64,000 nucleotides of DNA from Rapidithrix thailandica (GCF_039710355.1 NZ_JBDKWZ010000014.1:62001-126000); one strand, 5' to 3'. Counted from the first letter of the stretch, positions 9,361 through 17,837 are shown. Notes: generated by a model not told the origin, from the letters alone. Numbers and translations are program-made.

Positions 9361-9459
9361 TTTGTTTCATCATCCGGGTAATTTGTTTTCATACCAGGAT
9401 ATAGTAGACGAGTACCTTTGTTGTAAGTAAAAATTGCAATCAAAATAAAGTCAAATACT

Positions 9460-10404
9460 ATGTCAAAGAAAGTAAATTTCCAAAACAGCAATAACGGAAA
9501 CATTACCATGTCAGCTGTTATCAATTTTCCGGAAGGATTTAATGAAAATCAAAAATACCCTGCCCTTGTTGTCAGTCATCCCGGTGGAGGTGTAAAAGAA
9601 CAAACGGCCGGATTGTACGCACGGAAAATAGCCGAACAAGGCTTTGTCACCATTGCATTTGATGCATCTTACCAGGGAGAAAGTACAGGAGAGCCACGCC
9701 AGTTGGAAAATCCTCATATAAGAACGGAGGATATCAGTGCCGTGATCGACTACTTAACTACACTTCCTTATGTGGACGGGGAAAGAATCGCTGCCATGGG
9801 CATCTGTGCGGGAGCCGGATATACGGCCAATGCGGCCATTAATGATCACCGTATCAAAGCCGTGGGGACGGTAAGTGCCGTCAACATCGGAGCCATGTTC
9901 CGCAACGGATGGGATAACAATGTACAGGATTCGGAAGCGATTCCTTATTTGTTAGGAGGTTCCGGTGCCAGAACGAACGATGCAAGCGGTGCTGCCATTG
10001 CCACTATGCCCTTGGCCCCTTTGAAAAAAGAAGATGCGCCCAATGCGGAATTGGAAGAAGCCTGGGAATACTATCATACCGATCGATGCCAATACCCGAC
10101 CGCTCCCGGTTTTGCTACGGCCCGAAGCCTGACACAAATTATCACCTATGATGCTTATTACAAGGCGGAAGTATTCTTTACCCAACCATTGCAAATTGTA
10201 GCGGGAAGTGTTGCCGGAAGCAAATGGATGAGTGACGATTTATATGACCGGGTGGCCAGTAAAGACAAAAACTTCCATATTGTAGAAGGGGCCAATCATA
10301 TGTCCTTGTACGATGTGCTTCAGTATGTGGAAGAAGCCGTATCCGTATTAGTGCCCTTCTTTCAAAAACACCTTCAAGAAGTACCGGTACCGGGAAAAAA
10401 CTAA
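9460..10404 (+). CDS. Dienelactone-hydrolase-like alpha/beta hydrolase
   Basis: This 314-residue enzyme has the phrase YPALVVSHPGGGVKEQTAGL around the oxyanion hole and a nucleophile elbow GICAGAGYT at residues ~108-116, in which the nucleophile position is cysteine as in dienelactone hydrolases. The histidine is in VEGANHMSLYD near the C-terminus. No signal peptide is seen, so it is cytosolic. It follows an AraC regulator by 100 bases, and a second hydrolase gene follows, suggesting an inducible degradation or detoxification unit (inference). Confidence 0.9.
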   Translation: MSKKVNFQNSNNGNITMSAVINFPEGFNENQKYPALVVSHPGGGVKEQTAGLYARKIAEQGFVTIAFDASYQGESTGEPRQLENPHIRTEDISAVIDYLTTLPYVDGERIAAMGICAGAGYTANAAINDHRIKAVGTVSAVNIGAMFRNGWDNNVQDSEAIPYLLGGSGARTNDASGAAIATMPLAPLKKEDAPNAELEEAWEYYHTDRCQYPTAPGFATARSLTQIITYDAYYKAEVFFTQPLQIVAGSVAGSKWMSDDLYDRVASKDKNFHIVEGANHMSLYDVLQYVEEAVSVLVPFFQKHLQEVPVPGKN

Positions 10405-10479
10405 TCCATAAAAAGAAATTTTATGCCTGGGAAATGATGGACATCTCAATATAAAATGTGACGGTTTGTCTACTGCACG

Positions 10480-10578
10480 TGGATAGAGCGGTCGTTCGGG
10501 AGGTTCACAGAACGCTCCGAGGTGGATATCTAAAAATACACGAGGGCTACTAAGGCTAGGTATATAACCAGCCCTTGG
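10480..10578 (+). promoter_or_regulatory. Two-stem structured leader before hydrolase gene
   Basis: Two stem-loops lie in the 210-base gap. The first pairs GAGCG (10486-10490) and its flank with GAACGCTC (10510-10517). The second pairs AGGGCT (10543-10548) with AGCCCT (10570-10575). The element sits 40 bases before the ATG of the next gene. It matches no riboswitch class I can name and could equally be a terminator-like or decayed element. Confidence 0.35.
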
Positions 10579-10614
10579 TGAGGATTAATAGATGAATTTT
10601 AAACTCCAAAAATT

Positions 10615-11598
10615 ATGACGAAAAGTAGAATTTCTAAAAAGAGAATGGAAGAGGCTTTCAAGCAGCTGGAAACTATTTCGGAAGAGGATTATATCAAAGT
10701 GAAAGGAATGGTGGGTGTCGTGAAGAGAGATTTTAGAAGTATTCTTCACAAAACACCTGATGATTATGATATGAAGAATTGGGAAGATGTATTCTTTCCT
10801 GCAGAGGATGGAGTGCCTTTAGAAGGCTGGTATATTCCGGCCAAAGGGGGTGAAAGTGATAAACTGATTATTTTCAACCATGCCTTGCCGATGTGCCGTG
10901 CCGGTTTTCAGGGGCATTTAGGCGAGCCTTGGAGCAACTTTGAAGCAGTTGAAATTGATTTTGTCATTCAAATGAAACATTTGACCGATGCCGGATACAA
11001 TGTGTTGGCATATGATATCCGTAACCACGGCCACAGTGGCTCATATAATAACAATGTCAGTGGAGTCGGAAGGTTTGAATGGCGCGATTGTGTCGGAGCA
11101 AAGAGGTATGTGGATAACCATTTCCGGTTGAGCAAAATGAAAGTTGGCTTGTACAGTCAATGTATGGGTGGGTTGTCTCAATATGAAGCGATTTACAGAC
11201 GGCCGGAATTGTTCGAAAATATACGTTGTATGTGTAGCCCTTTGGTACCCTCTATGCGGGCCATATACCAGGCATTCACAGAGTTACAAGGGGTAGACCA
11301 ATACCTGGAACTATTGGATCTGGAATTGTTAAAAGCGGGCGCTTTTGTAATGGATGAAATGGATCCGAAGTTGTTTGCAGGTGCTGTTAAAATGCCCTTA
11401 TTAATGGTACAAGTGAAAGAAGATGCATGGACGAAAAATCCGGAAGACGCGCAAAATACCTTTGATTCGATTGCCAGTGAAGATAAAGAACTCTTTTGGA
11501 TTGAAGGAACCTCACACCGGTTTAGAGACGGGTACAACCATTTCGGAAGAAACCCGGAATTAGTGCTTGGCTTCTTCGATAAGTATATGAAGCCCTAA
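10615..11598 (+). CDS. Alpha/beta hydrolase
   Basis: This is a 327-residue alpha/beta hydrolase with N-terminal helices, an oxyanion region LIIFNHALPMCRAG, strand AYDIRNHGHSG and a nucleophile elbow LYSQCMGGLSQ at residues ~180-190. As in its upstream neighbour, the elbow carries cysteine, not serine. The histidine is in EGTSHRFRDGYNHFG. The long linker after the elbow is a cap domain. The substrate is unknown. It is on the same strand as the AraC gene and the first hydrolase and may belong to the same regulon. Confidence 0.88.
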   Translation: MTKSRISKKRMEEAFKQLETISEEDYIKVKGMVGVVKRDFRSILHKTPDDYDMKNWEDVFFPAEDGVPLEGWYIPAKGGESDKLIIFNHALPMCRAGFQGHLGEPWSNFEAVEIDFVIQMKHLTDAGYNVLAYDIRNHGHSGSYNNNVSGVGRFEWRDCVGAKRYVDNHFRLSKMKVGLYSQCMGGLSQYEAIYRRPELFENIRCMCSPLVPSMRAIYQAFTELQGVDQYLELLDLELLKAGAFVMDEMDPKLFAGAVKMPLLMVQVKEDAWTKNPEDAQNTFDSIASEDKELFWIEGTSHRFRDGYNHFGRNPELVLGFFDKYMKP

Positions 11599-11789
11599 TG
11601 GCTTTCAAAAGCTAATCAGCACTTATGAAATAGAAGCATTGGTGTTCACCTCTGCTTTTATTTTTAGATTATTGATACAGTTATGTTGGGAAGGTATGAA
11701 ATGACAAATGAATGAGTCAATCCGTGAAAACGGTCAAACCGGCCTATAAGGTATACACTATCAATTGTTTGCTTTAAAGCTTTATAGCC

Positions 11790-11837
11790 GTTAAGAGCAT
11801 GTTTTTTAGGTCAACAAATTTTAAATATGCTCTTAAC
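11790..11837. repeat. 48-bp palindromic repeat (family 2 termini only)
   Basis: Arms GTTAAGAGCAT and ATGCTCTTAAC are perfect 11-bp inverted repeats around a short core with TTTTTTAGG and AAATTTTAAAT. The arm sequence is that of the family 2 termini at 19386-19562, so this looks like a minimal, internally deleted copy. Confidence 0.6.
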
Positions 11838-11890
11838 AATACCCTTTAAAAAGCCCAAAGAGTAATCAACCAACAAGAAGAATACCATTA

Positions 11891-11920
11891 CCCCGCTTGC
11901 AAAAGCCGGGGTTTTCTATT
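11891..11920 (+). terminator. Hairpin terminator
   Basis: CCCCG-N11-CGGGG followed by TTTTCT. It could end transcription from the hydrolase gene 290 bases upstream or from an unseen small RNA. Confidence 0.5.
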
Positions 11921-12261
11921 TATATCTATTTGGGTTTCCATCGCTTGTTTGTATCTCCGGACCGGGGCTATGGGATTGATCTTCGGCTATGCCCCTCTGT
12001 GAGTACTGTTTATATATTTGAAAGAAACCATTGGCTTCCTTGGAAACCTGAATATTTACAGTTTTTTTAAAGTTAAATTGGGATTTGGAGGTTTTTTTTA
12101 TTTTTAACTGGAGAAAAAAATGAACAGAATCCAAGTTAAAAAATTAAACCGTAACCGGGTACAGGCAATGACATAAAATACGAAATTGGAATACATTCAA
12201 CCGGCTATTGAAACAACTAAGATGACAACATAAGCATTCATAACCTTTTAGTCTTAAGCGA

Positions 12262-13152
12262 ATGGATACCACAATTACGTATTTTGAAAAAGTACTGTTA
12301 AACTGGGAGCAGTCCGTTTTGGATTACTTACCCAAATTGTTTCTGGCGATCGTGGTGCTGATACTGTTTGTGGGGCTTGCAAAATTTGCCAAAAGTATAA
12401 GCCAAAAGTTCTTTTCAAAAGCCATTAGGGCCCACTCTGAGATCGTCAATATTATATCCTCTATGATTTACTTTTTCCTTATTCTTTCAGGAGTATTCTT
12501 GGCTTTACAGATCATTGGCCTGGAAAAAGCATTGACAAAGCTAATGGCCGGGGCCGGGATAATAGGAATTATTGTCGGCTTTGCGTTTAAAGACATCGCT
12601 TCGAACATTTTCGCAGGGTTGTTATTAAAAATTCAACATCCCTTTCAAAAAGACGATTGGGTACAGATTGAGGATAATTACGGAGTCATTTTAGACGTAG
12701 GTTGGGTCACGACCACAATCAAAACCATTCCCGGACAGGAAGTATTTGTGCCCAATCAAGTGATCTACAGCAATACCTTTACCAATTTTTCCACTTTTCG
12801 TAAAAGAAGAGTCATTCTGAAATGTGGAGTTTCTTACGGTGACGATTTAGGGCATGTGAAAGCCGTTGCTTTGGATGAAGTAAAGAATATAAAGGAGCTA
12901 TTACCCCATGAAGAAGTAGATTTCTATTTTACCGAAATTGGCAATTCTACTTTTAATTTCCAGCTTCGTTTCTGGATTAAATTTACCAACAATAATGATT
13001 ACCAAAGGGCGATGAGTGATATAATTATCCGGATCAAAAAGCGATTCGAAAACGAAAGTATTTCTATTGCTTATCCGGTAACCACCTTGGATTTTGGTGT
13101 AAAAGGAGGCGTCAATTTGTTTGACAAAGAAATAAAAGTCAAACCTGATTAG
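12262..13152 (+). CDS. mscS: Small-conductance mechanosensitive channel, MscS family
   Basis: This 296-residue channel opens under membrane tension to release solutes during osmotic downshock. Three transmembrane helices are visible: residues ~21-42, ~63-85 and the pore helix with AGAGIIGIIVGFAFKDIASNIFAGLLL, the glycine/alanine-rich TM3 signature. The cytoplasmic beta domain follows (DDWVQIEDNYGVILDVGWV, then VFVPNQVIYSNTFTNFS). Length is typical of the minimal MscS type. It is a single gene without obvious operon partners. Confidence 0.93.
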   Translation: MDTTITYFEKVLLNWEQSVLDYLPKLFLAIVVLILFVGLAKFAKSISQKFFSKAIRAHSEIVNIISSMIYFFLILSGVFLALQIIGLEKALTKLMAGAGIIGIIVGFAFKDIASNIFAGLLLKIQHPFQKDDWVQIEDNYGVILDVGWVTTTIKTIPGQEVFVPNQVIYSNTFTNFSTFRKRRVILKCGVSYGDDLGHVKAVALDEVKNIKELLPHEEVDFYFTEIGNSTFNFQLRFWIKFTNNNDYQRAMSDIIIRIKKRFENESISIAYPVTTLDFGVKGGVNLFDKEIKVKPD

Positions 13153-13270
13153 ATTTCGACGGTCAATAGAAACCTGAAGTTTGACCGGACACTAACGGGA
13201 AGGTCCACCTGAGGGATTACAACAGGCATTTTATACAAAACGTTAGCGGTCCTTATTAGCGGAAATAAGA

Positions 13271-13399
13271 ATGTATAGTCGTACTTCCGCAAGTATCAAT
13301 TCCCACGGGTATGTTTACGTCCGTGGAAATGGTGTCTTTGGCAAACCCAGGGATGGAGGCGGTGTTCGGCCCGCATTATGGTTAAAACCGGAAGATTAA
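13271..13399 (+). pseudogene. C-terminal fragment of a 'GVRPALWL' protein
   Basis: A 42-residue frame ends RDGGGVRPALWLKPED. The phrase GVRPALWL next to an S-x-x-GYVYV segment (SASINSHGYVYV) is the characteristic C-terminus of a widespread family of bacterial surface or DUF6273-like proteins, normally several hundred residues long. Only the last ~40 residues remain and nothing upstream extends it. I treat it as a gene remnant. The ~200 bases before it include the possible cassette-like end AAAACGTTAGCGG near 13240. Confidence 0.6.
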
Positions 13400-13548
13400 G
13401 CTTTATTCATAAAATATACTTCAAGAAAACCTTACAATGCCTGGAATAAAAATAGTTGAGGAAAAACTCCTTTTTTGATAGCTCCCCTCAATAATTGTTT
13501 TACTAAGGTTATTTACTGATTTTCAAAAAAAATGAAAAAAAATATTGC

Positions 13549-13590
13549 GCAGTTAAATGACTGCATTTATATTAGCAGTCAAATAGCTGT
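13549..13590 (+). promoter_or_regulatory. Two operator-like inverted repeats before arsR-type gene
   Basis: GCAGTTAAATGACTGC (13549-13564) is a GCAGT-N6-ACTGC palindrome. GCAGTCAAATAGCTGT (13575-13590) is a second, weaker copy 26 bases on, ending 4 bases before the ATG. ArsR-family repressors usually bind such pairs to autoregulate, so this is the expected operator position. Confidence 0.6.
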
Positions 13591-13594
13591 ATAA

Positions 13595-13918
13595 ATGAAA
13601 CAGAGAAGAGACGTATTTCAAGCCATTGCCGATCCGACAAGAAGGGCGATCATTACATTAGTTGCGCTACAGGCAATGACGCCCAGTGCCATTGCTGAAG
13701 AGTTTGATTCATCCAGGCAAACCATTTCCAAGCATATTCAAATTCTTACGGAGTGCAAATTGCTTGAACAAGAGCATAAAGGCAGGAAAATTTATTATCA
13801 CTTAAACCCGATGAAAGTGAAAGAGATAGCAGATTTTATTGAGCCGTTTCGCAACCTGTGGGATAACAGGTTTAATAAATTGGAGGCGATTATGAAAAAT
13901 TACAAAACCGATAAATAG
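13595..13918 (+). CDS. ArsR/SmtB family transcriptional regulator
   Basis: This 107-residue winged-helix repressor has IADPTRRAIITLV, then the recognition helix SRQTISKHIQILTECKLLEQ and wing HKGRKIYYHLNP. There is no clear cysteine/histidine metal-binding set; members that precede AHSA1-domain genes are generally non-metal sensors. The gene is 6 bases upstream of an SRPBCC/AHSA1 gene and begins an operon-like run. Paired palindromes directly upstream suggest autoregulation. Confidence 0.92.
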   Translation: MKQRRDVFQAIADPTRRAIITLVALQAMTPSAIAEEFDSSRQTISKHIQILTECKLLEQEHKGRKIYYHLNPMKVKEIADFIEPFRNLWDNRFNKLEAIMKNYKTDK

Positions 13919-13924
13919 AAATCC

Positions 13925-14389
13925 ATGGAACCAAAAACTAAAATTCATGCTGAAGACGGCAAGCAAGAAATACTGATCACCAGGGAATTTGATTTGCCCT
14001 TGGAATTGCTTTTTAAAGCATACGTTGAGCCGGAAATTGTGGAGCAATGGATGGGCACGAAAGTACTTAAACTGGAAAATAAAAAGCACGGTAGTTGGCA
14101 GTTTGAGACCACTGACCCAAAGGGAAACAAATACGGATTCAATGGGGTCATTCATGAGTTTTTTCCGAACCGGAAGATCACACGGACTTTTGAAATGGAA
14201 AATACATCCTTTCCCGTTCAGTTGGAGTTCCTGGATTTTGAATCCCTCACAGCCGCTACCAGTAAGCTCACCATGCATATGGTATTCAGATCCGTGGCAG
14301 ACCGGGATGCAATGTTAAAATTACCCTTTTCTCAAGGCATCAATATGGCCCATAATCGCTTGCAGGAAGTTGTCAGCCAATTGAAGTGA
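13925..14389 (+). CDS. SRPBCC / AHSA1-domain protein
   Basis: This 154-residue START-like protein has the typical opening ILITREFDLPLELLFKAYVEPEIVEQWMG and a hydrophobic ligand-pocket fold to the end. Such proteins bind hydrophobic ligands or act as co-factors; the exact role is unknown. It is 6 bases after the ArsR gene, a pairing seen in many bacteria, and its TGA overlaps the ATG of the next small frame (ATGA-type junction), so translation is coupled. Confidence 0.93.
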   Translation: MEPKTKIHAEDGKQEILITREFDLPLELLFKAYVEPEIVEQWMGTKVLKLENKKHGSWQFETTDPKGNKYGFNGVIHEFFPNRKITRTFEMENTSFPVQLEFLDFESLTAATSKLTMHMVFRSVADRDAMLKLPFSQGINMAHNRLQEVVSQLK

Positions 14390-14550
14390 TGAACTATAAA
14401 GAGCTGTCACAAGAAGAAGAACTTATAGGCAAAACGATTGTCAACGCTGCCTTTCAAATTCATAAAGAACTGGGTCTTGGTTTGCTTGAAAAAGTGTATG
14501 AGACCTGTATGGCGTATGAATTAAGGAATACTTTGTGGCCCAAACCTTAA
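14389..14550 (+). pseudogene. Truncated GxxExxY-family protein
   Basis: This is a 53-residue frame with the family pattern: NAAFQIHKELGLGLLEKVYE matches the conserved A-x-x-VH-x-x-LGPGLLExxYE core. Intact members run to ~125 residues and continue with an ELK-containing nuclease-like half. Here the frame leaves homology after YELRN and stops within 6 codons, so the C-terminal half is gone. It overlaps the AHSA1 stop codon, and the DoxX gene starts 12 bases later; a deletion probably joined them. Confidence 0.75.
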
Positions 14551-14561
14551 CAATATCTGTG

Positions 14562-14948
14562 ATGACAAAAAGAAACAAAATTATCTATTGGGTAGCCACG
14601 GTTTGGCTGGCCCTAGGAATGTTTTCCACCGGGATAGTACAATTAATAAAAATGGAAGACGAAGTAGAACGTACATCTGCGCATTTGGGTTATCCGGTCT
14701 ATTTTTTATCTTTATTAGGCGTTTGGAAAATATTGGGAGTCGTAGCAGTACTGATGCCAAAGCTTCCTTTATTAAAGGAATGGGCCTATGCCGGCTTCTT
14801 CTTTGCGATGTCCGGTGCTGTCTTTTCTCATATCGCCAATGGAGATGAGGTGAAAGAGCTTTTCGGTCCGGTGTTGTTAATCGTTTTGACGGCAGCATCG
14901 TGGTATTTCAGACCCACAGATAGAAAAATTATTCCGGTTAATCAATAA
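14562..14948 (+). CDS. DoxX family membrane protein
   Basis: This 128-residue DoxX-like protein has four membrane helices (IIYWVATVWLALGMFSTGIV; LGYPVYFLSLLGVWKILGVV; WAYAGFFFAMSGAVFSHIA; LFGPVLLIVLTAASWYF). The glycine/proline loop PKLPLLKEWAYAGFFF is characteristic. I took the ATG at 14562; an upstream GTG at 14535 would lie inside the truncated GxxExxY remnant. DoxX proteins are often found with ArsR and AHSA1 genes, as here. The biochemical role is unsettled. Confidence 0.88.
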   Translation: MTKRNKIIYWVATVWLALGMFSTGIVQLIKMEDEVERTSAHLGYPVYFLSLLGVWKILGVVAVLMPKLPLLKEWAYAGFFFAMSGAVFSHIANGDEVKELFGPVLLIVLTAASWYFRPTDRKIIPVNQ

Positions 14949-15011
14949 AGCGGTTTATACGTATAGTTTTTGAAACATTTTTCAGGAAAAAGAAAAAGTT
15001 TAATTCACATC
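14947..15011. mobile_element. MITE family 1, internally deleted copy
   Basis: A 65-bp element with left end AAAGCGGTTTATACGTATAG and right end AAAAAGTTTAATTCACATC. It is flanked by a 3-bp duplication AAT (14944-14946 and 15012-15014). It keeps ~25 bp of the left and ~40 bp of the right end of the 161-bp element at 19221. It overlaps the last 2 bases of the DoxX stop and lies 17 bases before the next ATG. Confidence 0.8.
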
Positions 15012-15028
15012 AATAATAAATAAACAGA

Positions 15029-15610
15029 ATGAATCCTAAAGTTGATTTCTTTTTTAATAAATCTCAAAAGTGGCAAGACGAATTGGGGAGATTGAGAACA
15101 ATTGCTCTTAATTGCGGACTGACGGAAGAGTTGAAATGGGGAGTACCTTGCTATACATTTCAGAAAAGTAACATTGTACTAATTCATGAATTTAAAGAGT
15201 ATTGTGCGTTTCTTTTTCATAAAGGGGCCTTGTTAAGCGATGCCGATGGCCTGTTGATCCAACAAACCGAAAATGTACAGGCTGCACGCCAAATCCGCTT
15301 TACCAGCCTTCAGGAAATAGAGGAATTGGAGTCCCTGTTAAAAACGTATATATTCGAAGCCATCGAAGTGGAAAAAGCTGGTTTGAAAGTGGAGTTTAAA
15401 AAGACCTCCGAATTCAATATGCCGGAAGAATTTCAAATAAAACTGGAGGGAAATCCCGACTTGAAAGCCGCCTTTGAGGCATTGACTCCAGGCCGGCAAA
15501 GAGGCTACCTTTTGCATTTTTCACAAGCCAAACAATCCAAAACCCGCACTTCAAGGATAGAAAAGTGTATCCCACAAATTTTTGATGGAAAGGGTTTGAA
15601 TGACCGGTAA
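15029..15610 (+). CDS. YdeI/OmpD-associated family protein (DUF1801 + YdeI)
   Basis: This 193-residue protein has an N-terminal DUF1801 domain (LRTIALNCGLTEELKWGVPCYTF, with CAFLFHKGALL) and a C-terminal YdeI segment: EALTPGRQRGYLLHFSQAKQSKTR then RIEKCIPQIFDGKGLND. The latter is the diagnostic R-x-Y-x-x-x-I-x-x-AK-x-x-x-TR-x-x-RI pattern. Function is not firmly known. It belongs to the ArsR-AHSA1-DoxX run, although a MITE relic now sits in front of it. Confidence 0.9.
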   Translation: MNPKVDFFFNKSQKWQDELGRLRTIALNCGLTEELKWGVPCYTFQKSNIVLIHEFKEYCAFLFHKGALLSDADGLLIQQTENVQAARQIRFTSLQEIEELESLLKTYIFEAIEVEKAGLKVEFKKTSEFNMPEEFQIKLEGNPDLKAAFEALTPGRQRGYLLHFSQAKQSKTRTSRIEKCIPQIFDGKGLNDR

Positions 15611-15657
15611 ATTTTACTCTCACAAACAACTATAATAGAACTGAAAAGAAAATAACG

Positions 15658-16011
15658 ATGCGTAGAATTGTTCCTAATATTTATTCTGACAATATAGAAG
15701 CGAGCAAGGAGTTTTATCTTAATTTCTTAGGAATGGATTTGGTGATGGACATGGGCTGGGTTTTGACATTCGCATCCAAAGAAAATCCCACGGCTCAAAT
15801 AAGCATTTTTAAAAATGCAGAAACGGAACAACCGGATAATAAATCAATTTTTCTCTCTATTGAAATATCCGATGTTGACAAAATGTATGAGCTGGCTAAA
15901 AGCATGAACCATGAGATAGTGTATGAAATAACAAATGAAAGTTGGGGGGTAAGGCGTTTCTTTGTGAAAGATCCCAATGGCGTTACAATCAATTTATTAA
16001 CACACCAATAG
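15658..16011 (+). CDS. VOC family (glyoxalase/bleomycin resistance-like) protein
   Basis: This is a 117-residue single vicinal-oxygen-chelate protein. The opening IVPNIYSDNIEASKEFYLNFLGMDLVMDMGW and the ending GVRRFFVKDPNGVTINLLTH are the standard first and last strands; D/N and E positions suitable for metal binding are partly present (for example NGVTINL in place of the usual E). It may bind small molecules such as drugs or act as a lyase. It follows the YdeI gene by 47 bases on the same strand. Confidence 0.9.
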   Translation: MRRIVPNIYSDNIEASKEFYLNFLGMDLVMDMGWVLTFASKENPTAQISIFKNAETEQPDNKSIFLSIEISDVDKMYELAKSMNHEIVYEITNESWGVRRFFVKDPNGVTINLLTHQ

Positions 16012-16027
16012 CTAACCGGAAATCTAT

Positions 16028-16715
16028 TTATAGCGATAAGGTAAAATTTTCGCTGTAGAAGGGCAAGAGCAAGAGTTCAGACCAATGCAAACCTCTACAG
16101 TTAGGAGGGTCCTCATGCGACAACGCTTCAAAGGTGATGGCTTCCGTATTCCACATAGCCAGGGCATCTCTGAGATGCAACAAGCGGCCTTGTATTTCGA
16201 ATGCTCCGTCAATGACAAAAATAAAAGCTCCATTGTTTGTTGGCAATAAGGAATAGCACCCTTTTACACTTCCTTTACATCTCCCGGTATGTATTTTTGG
16301 AAGAGAGGATGCTTGGGCTTCCCGAAACAAGGTGAGAAGCTGGTTGGGAAATGATTGTATTTCGAAAGGTAATTTTCCCAACCCTTAAGCAACAGAAGTC
16401 TTTAGCTCTATTTGAAGCAGGTTAAGCCCCTCTTCTTGGAAGAGGTTGGTAATTTCAAAAACCTCTCCTTCTTGACAGGTAAAGAAATAGACCCCCTTCC
16501 GCCTCTATGGGATCTTGTTTTTTTGAGGAGTTTTTACAAAGTATTTTACCCATCGCGGGAAGCAATATGACCGTACAATTATGCGAAGCCGTTAAGGGGA
16601 GATGATGTCCGGGTTGTAACAAGATATCATTCAATGTCAATAAACTTTCGAAGGGCTGGCGGCTTGCCCCATAGTACTGGCCGGAATTCTGACAATAATA
16701 TTTCACATTCACACT
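16028..16715 (-). pseudogene. Pirin family (YhhW-like) pseudogene
   Basis: Reading the minus strand, the piece 16712-16455 carries SGQYYGASRQPFESLLTLND and ILLQPGHHLPL, the N-terminal cupin of Bacteroidota pirins. The piece 16381-16028 carries GAFIFVIDGAFEIQGRLLHL and RDALAMWNTEAITFEALS, the C-terminal cupin. Between them the frame shifts at a run of five G near 16492; the correct frame continues VYFFTCQEGEVFEITNLF to a TAA near 16385, immediately before GLGKLPFEIQSF. The gene therefore has one frameshift plus one in-frame stop, and its first ~30 residues are also not found. Intact members have ~230 residues. Confidence 0.85.
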
Positions 16716-16982
16716 CGCTCAGGCTCTGCAAAGCCTTAAAGCGCGTGGGTGAATACTTTTCCTGTGGGAAAATTACATCACCCACTCTTTTGCTCCCTTA
16801 TAATATTCGATTCGTAATACTCTCTAATGAGTATAACATAAAAAACTATACTGGGCTTAGGTGGACTGGAAAGTTTTTCGCAACTTAAAGCCCTCGCTTC
16901 CTCCGGATACATTTCTGTTTAACCGGCACAATTATTAGCGGGCATTGAATACAAATTGTTTGAGTAAAATTATGATGATAAA

Positions 16983-17837
16983 ATGAAAGACACTAAAAAT
17001 AAAGTTTTCTTAGTTACAGGAGCTACAGGAACTATCGGACGACAAGTAGTGAAGGAACTCTTAAATAAAGAAAAAAATGTAAGGGTACTAGCTAGAAACT
17101 CTCATAGTTCTGATTTCCCTAAAGAAGTAGAGGTAATTACTGGTGACTTAAACAAATCGGAAACATTAAAAAAGGCATTTGACGGTGTTTATGCGGTACA
17201 CTTTATATCAATTGGAGATGAAAAATATACCCCTTTGTCAAATGGAAAATCAATTGTAGAGTTAACAAAACAATCAGGAATCGAACGAGTAACTGTACTT
17301 TGGAATGGAGAAGGAAATGAAAGTTCCTTGGAAGCAGCAATAAGACTAAGTTCGTTAGAGTGGACAATTTTACAACCGCAGGAATACATGGCAAATGCTT
17401 TAGGTTGGGCTGAATCTATTATTCGAAACAGTGAGATTAAGGAGCCTTTTGGAGACAGGCCAACGGCTGCTATACACGAAAATGATGTAGGTAGTGTAAT
17501 AGCTTCAATATTAATTAATGGAGGACATCATAAAAAAATATACACATTAACAGGGCCTGAAACCCTGACACCGCGTAAACAGGTTGAACAATTAGCCCAA
17601 ACTCTTGAAAAGGAAATAACATTTGAAGAACTAAATGAAGAACAAACTAGAGCCAGGTGGAAGGAATGGGGTTTACCGAAAGAGACAATGGATTATCTAT
17701 ATAGTTGGTATGGTAACACACCTGAACAAGGTTATAAAGTCACGCCTATAGTTGAAAGCATTCTTGGAAGACCAGCACAAAATTTTAAAAAATGGATTTT
17801 GGATAATATTCAAAATTTTAAAAGCGATGTGGTTTAA
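16983..17837 (+). CDS. NmrA/NAD(P)H-binding family protein
   Basis: This 284-residue atypical SDR of the NmrA type has VTGATGTIGRQVVKELL at residues ~12-28, giving the Rossmann GxxGxxG loop. It lacks the Tyr-x-x-x-Lys pair, as is usual for NmrA-like proteins. LEWTILQPQEYMANALGW is the family's central strand/helix. It may reduce quinones or act as a redox sensor. The stop codon lies in the left end of a MITE copy (GATGTGGTTTAAACTTATGG from 17826), so the last three residues come from the insertion. Confidence 0.88.
   Translation: MKDTKNKVFLVTGATGTIGRQVVKELLNKEKNVRVLARNSHSSDFPKEVEVITGDLNKSETLKKAFDGVYAVHFISIGDEKYTPLSNGKSIVELTKQSGIERVTVLWNGEGNESSLEAAIRLSSLEWTILQPQEYMANALGWAESIIRNSEIKEPFGDRPTAAIHENDVGSVIASILINGGHHKKIYTLTGPETLTPRKQVEQLAQTLEKEITFEELNEEQTRARWKEWGLPKETMDYLYSWYGNTPEQGYKVTPIVESILGRPAQNFKKWILDNIQNFKSDVV

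Larger units (their letters stand above)
11599..12261. other. Intergenic region with palindromic repeat and terminator
   Basis: No gene is supported in these 660 bases. They contain the palindromic element at 11790-11837 and the terminator hairpin at 11891-11918, listed separately. The ~350 bases before the mscS gene hold only AT-rich DNA. Confidence 0.5.

Noticed and set aside
10480..10578. tRNA gene
   Set aside because: The two stems do not build a cloverleaf, and no T-loop GTTCRANNC in the right place or anticodon arm is found.
16634..16888. 84-residue plus-strand frame
   Set aside because: It lies antisense to the pirin pseudogene and lacks coherent sequence features.
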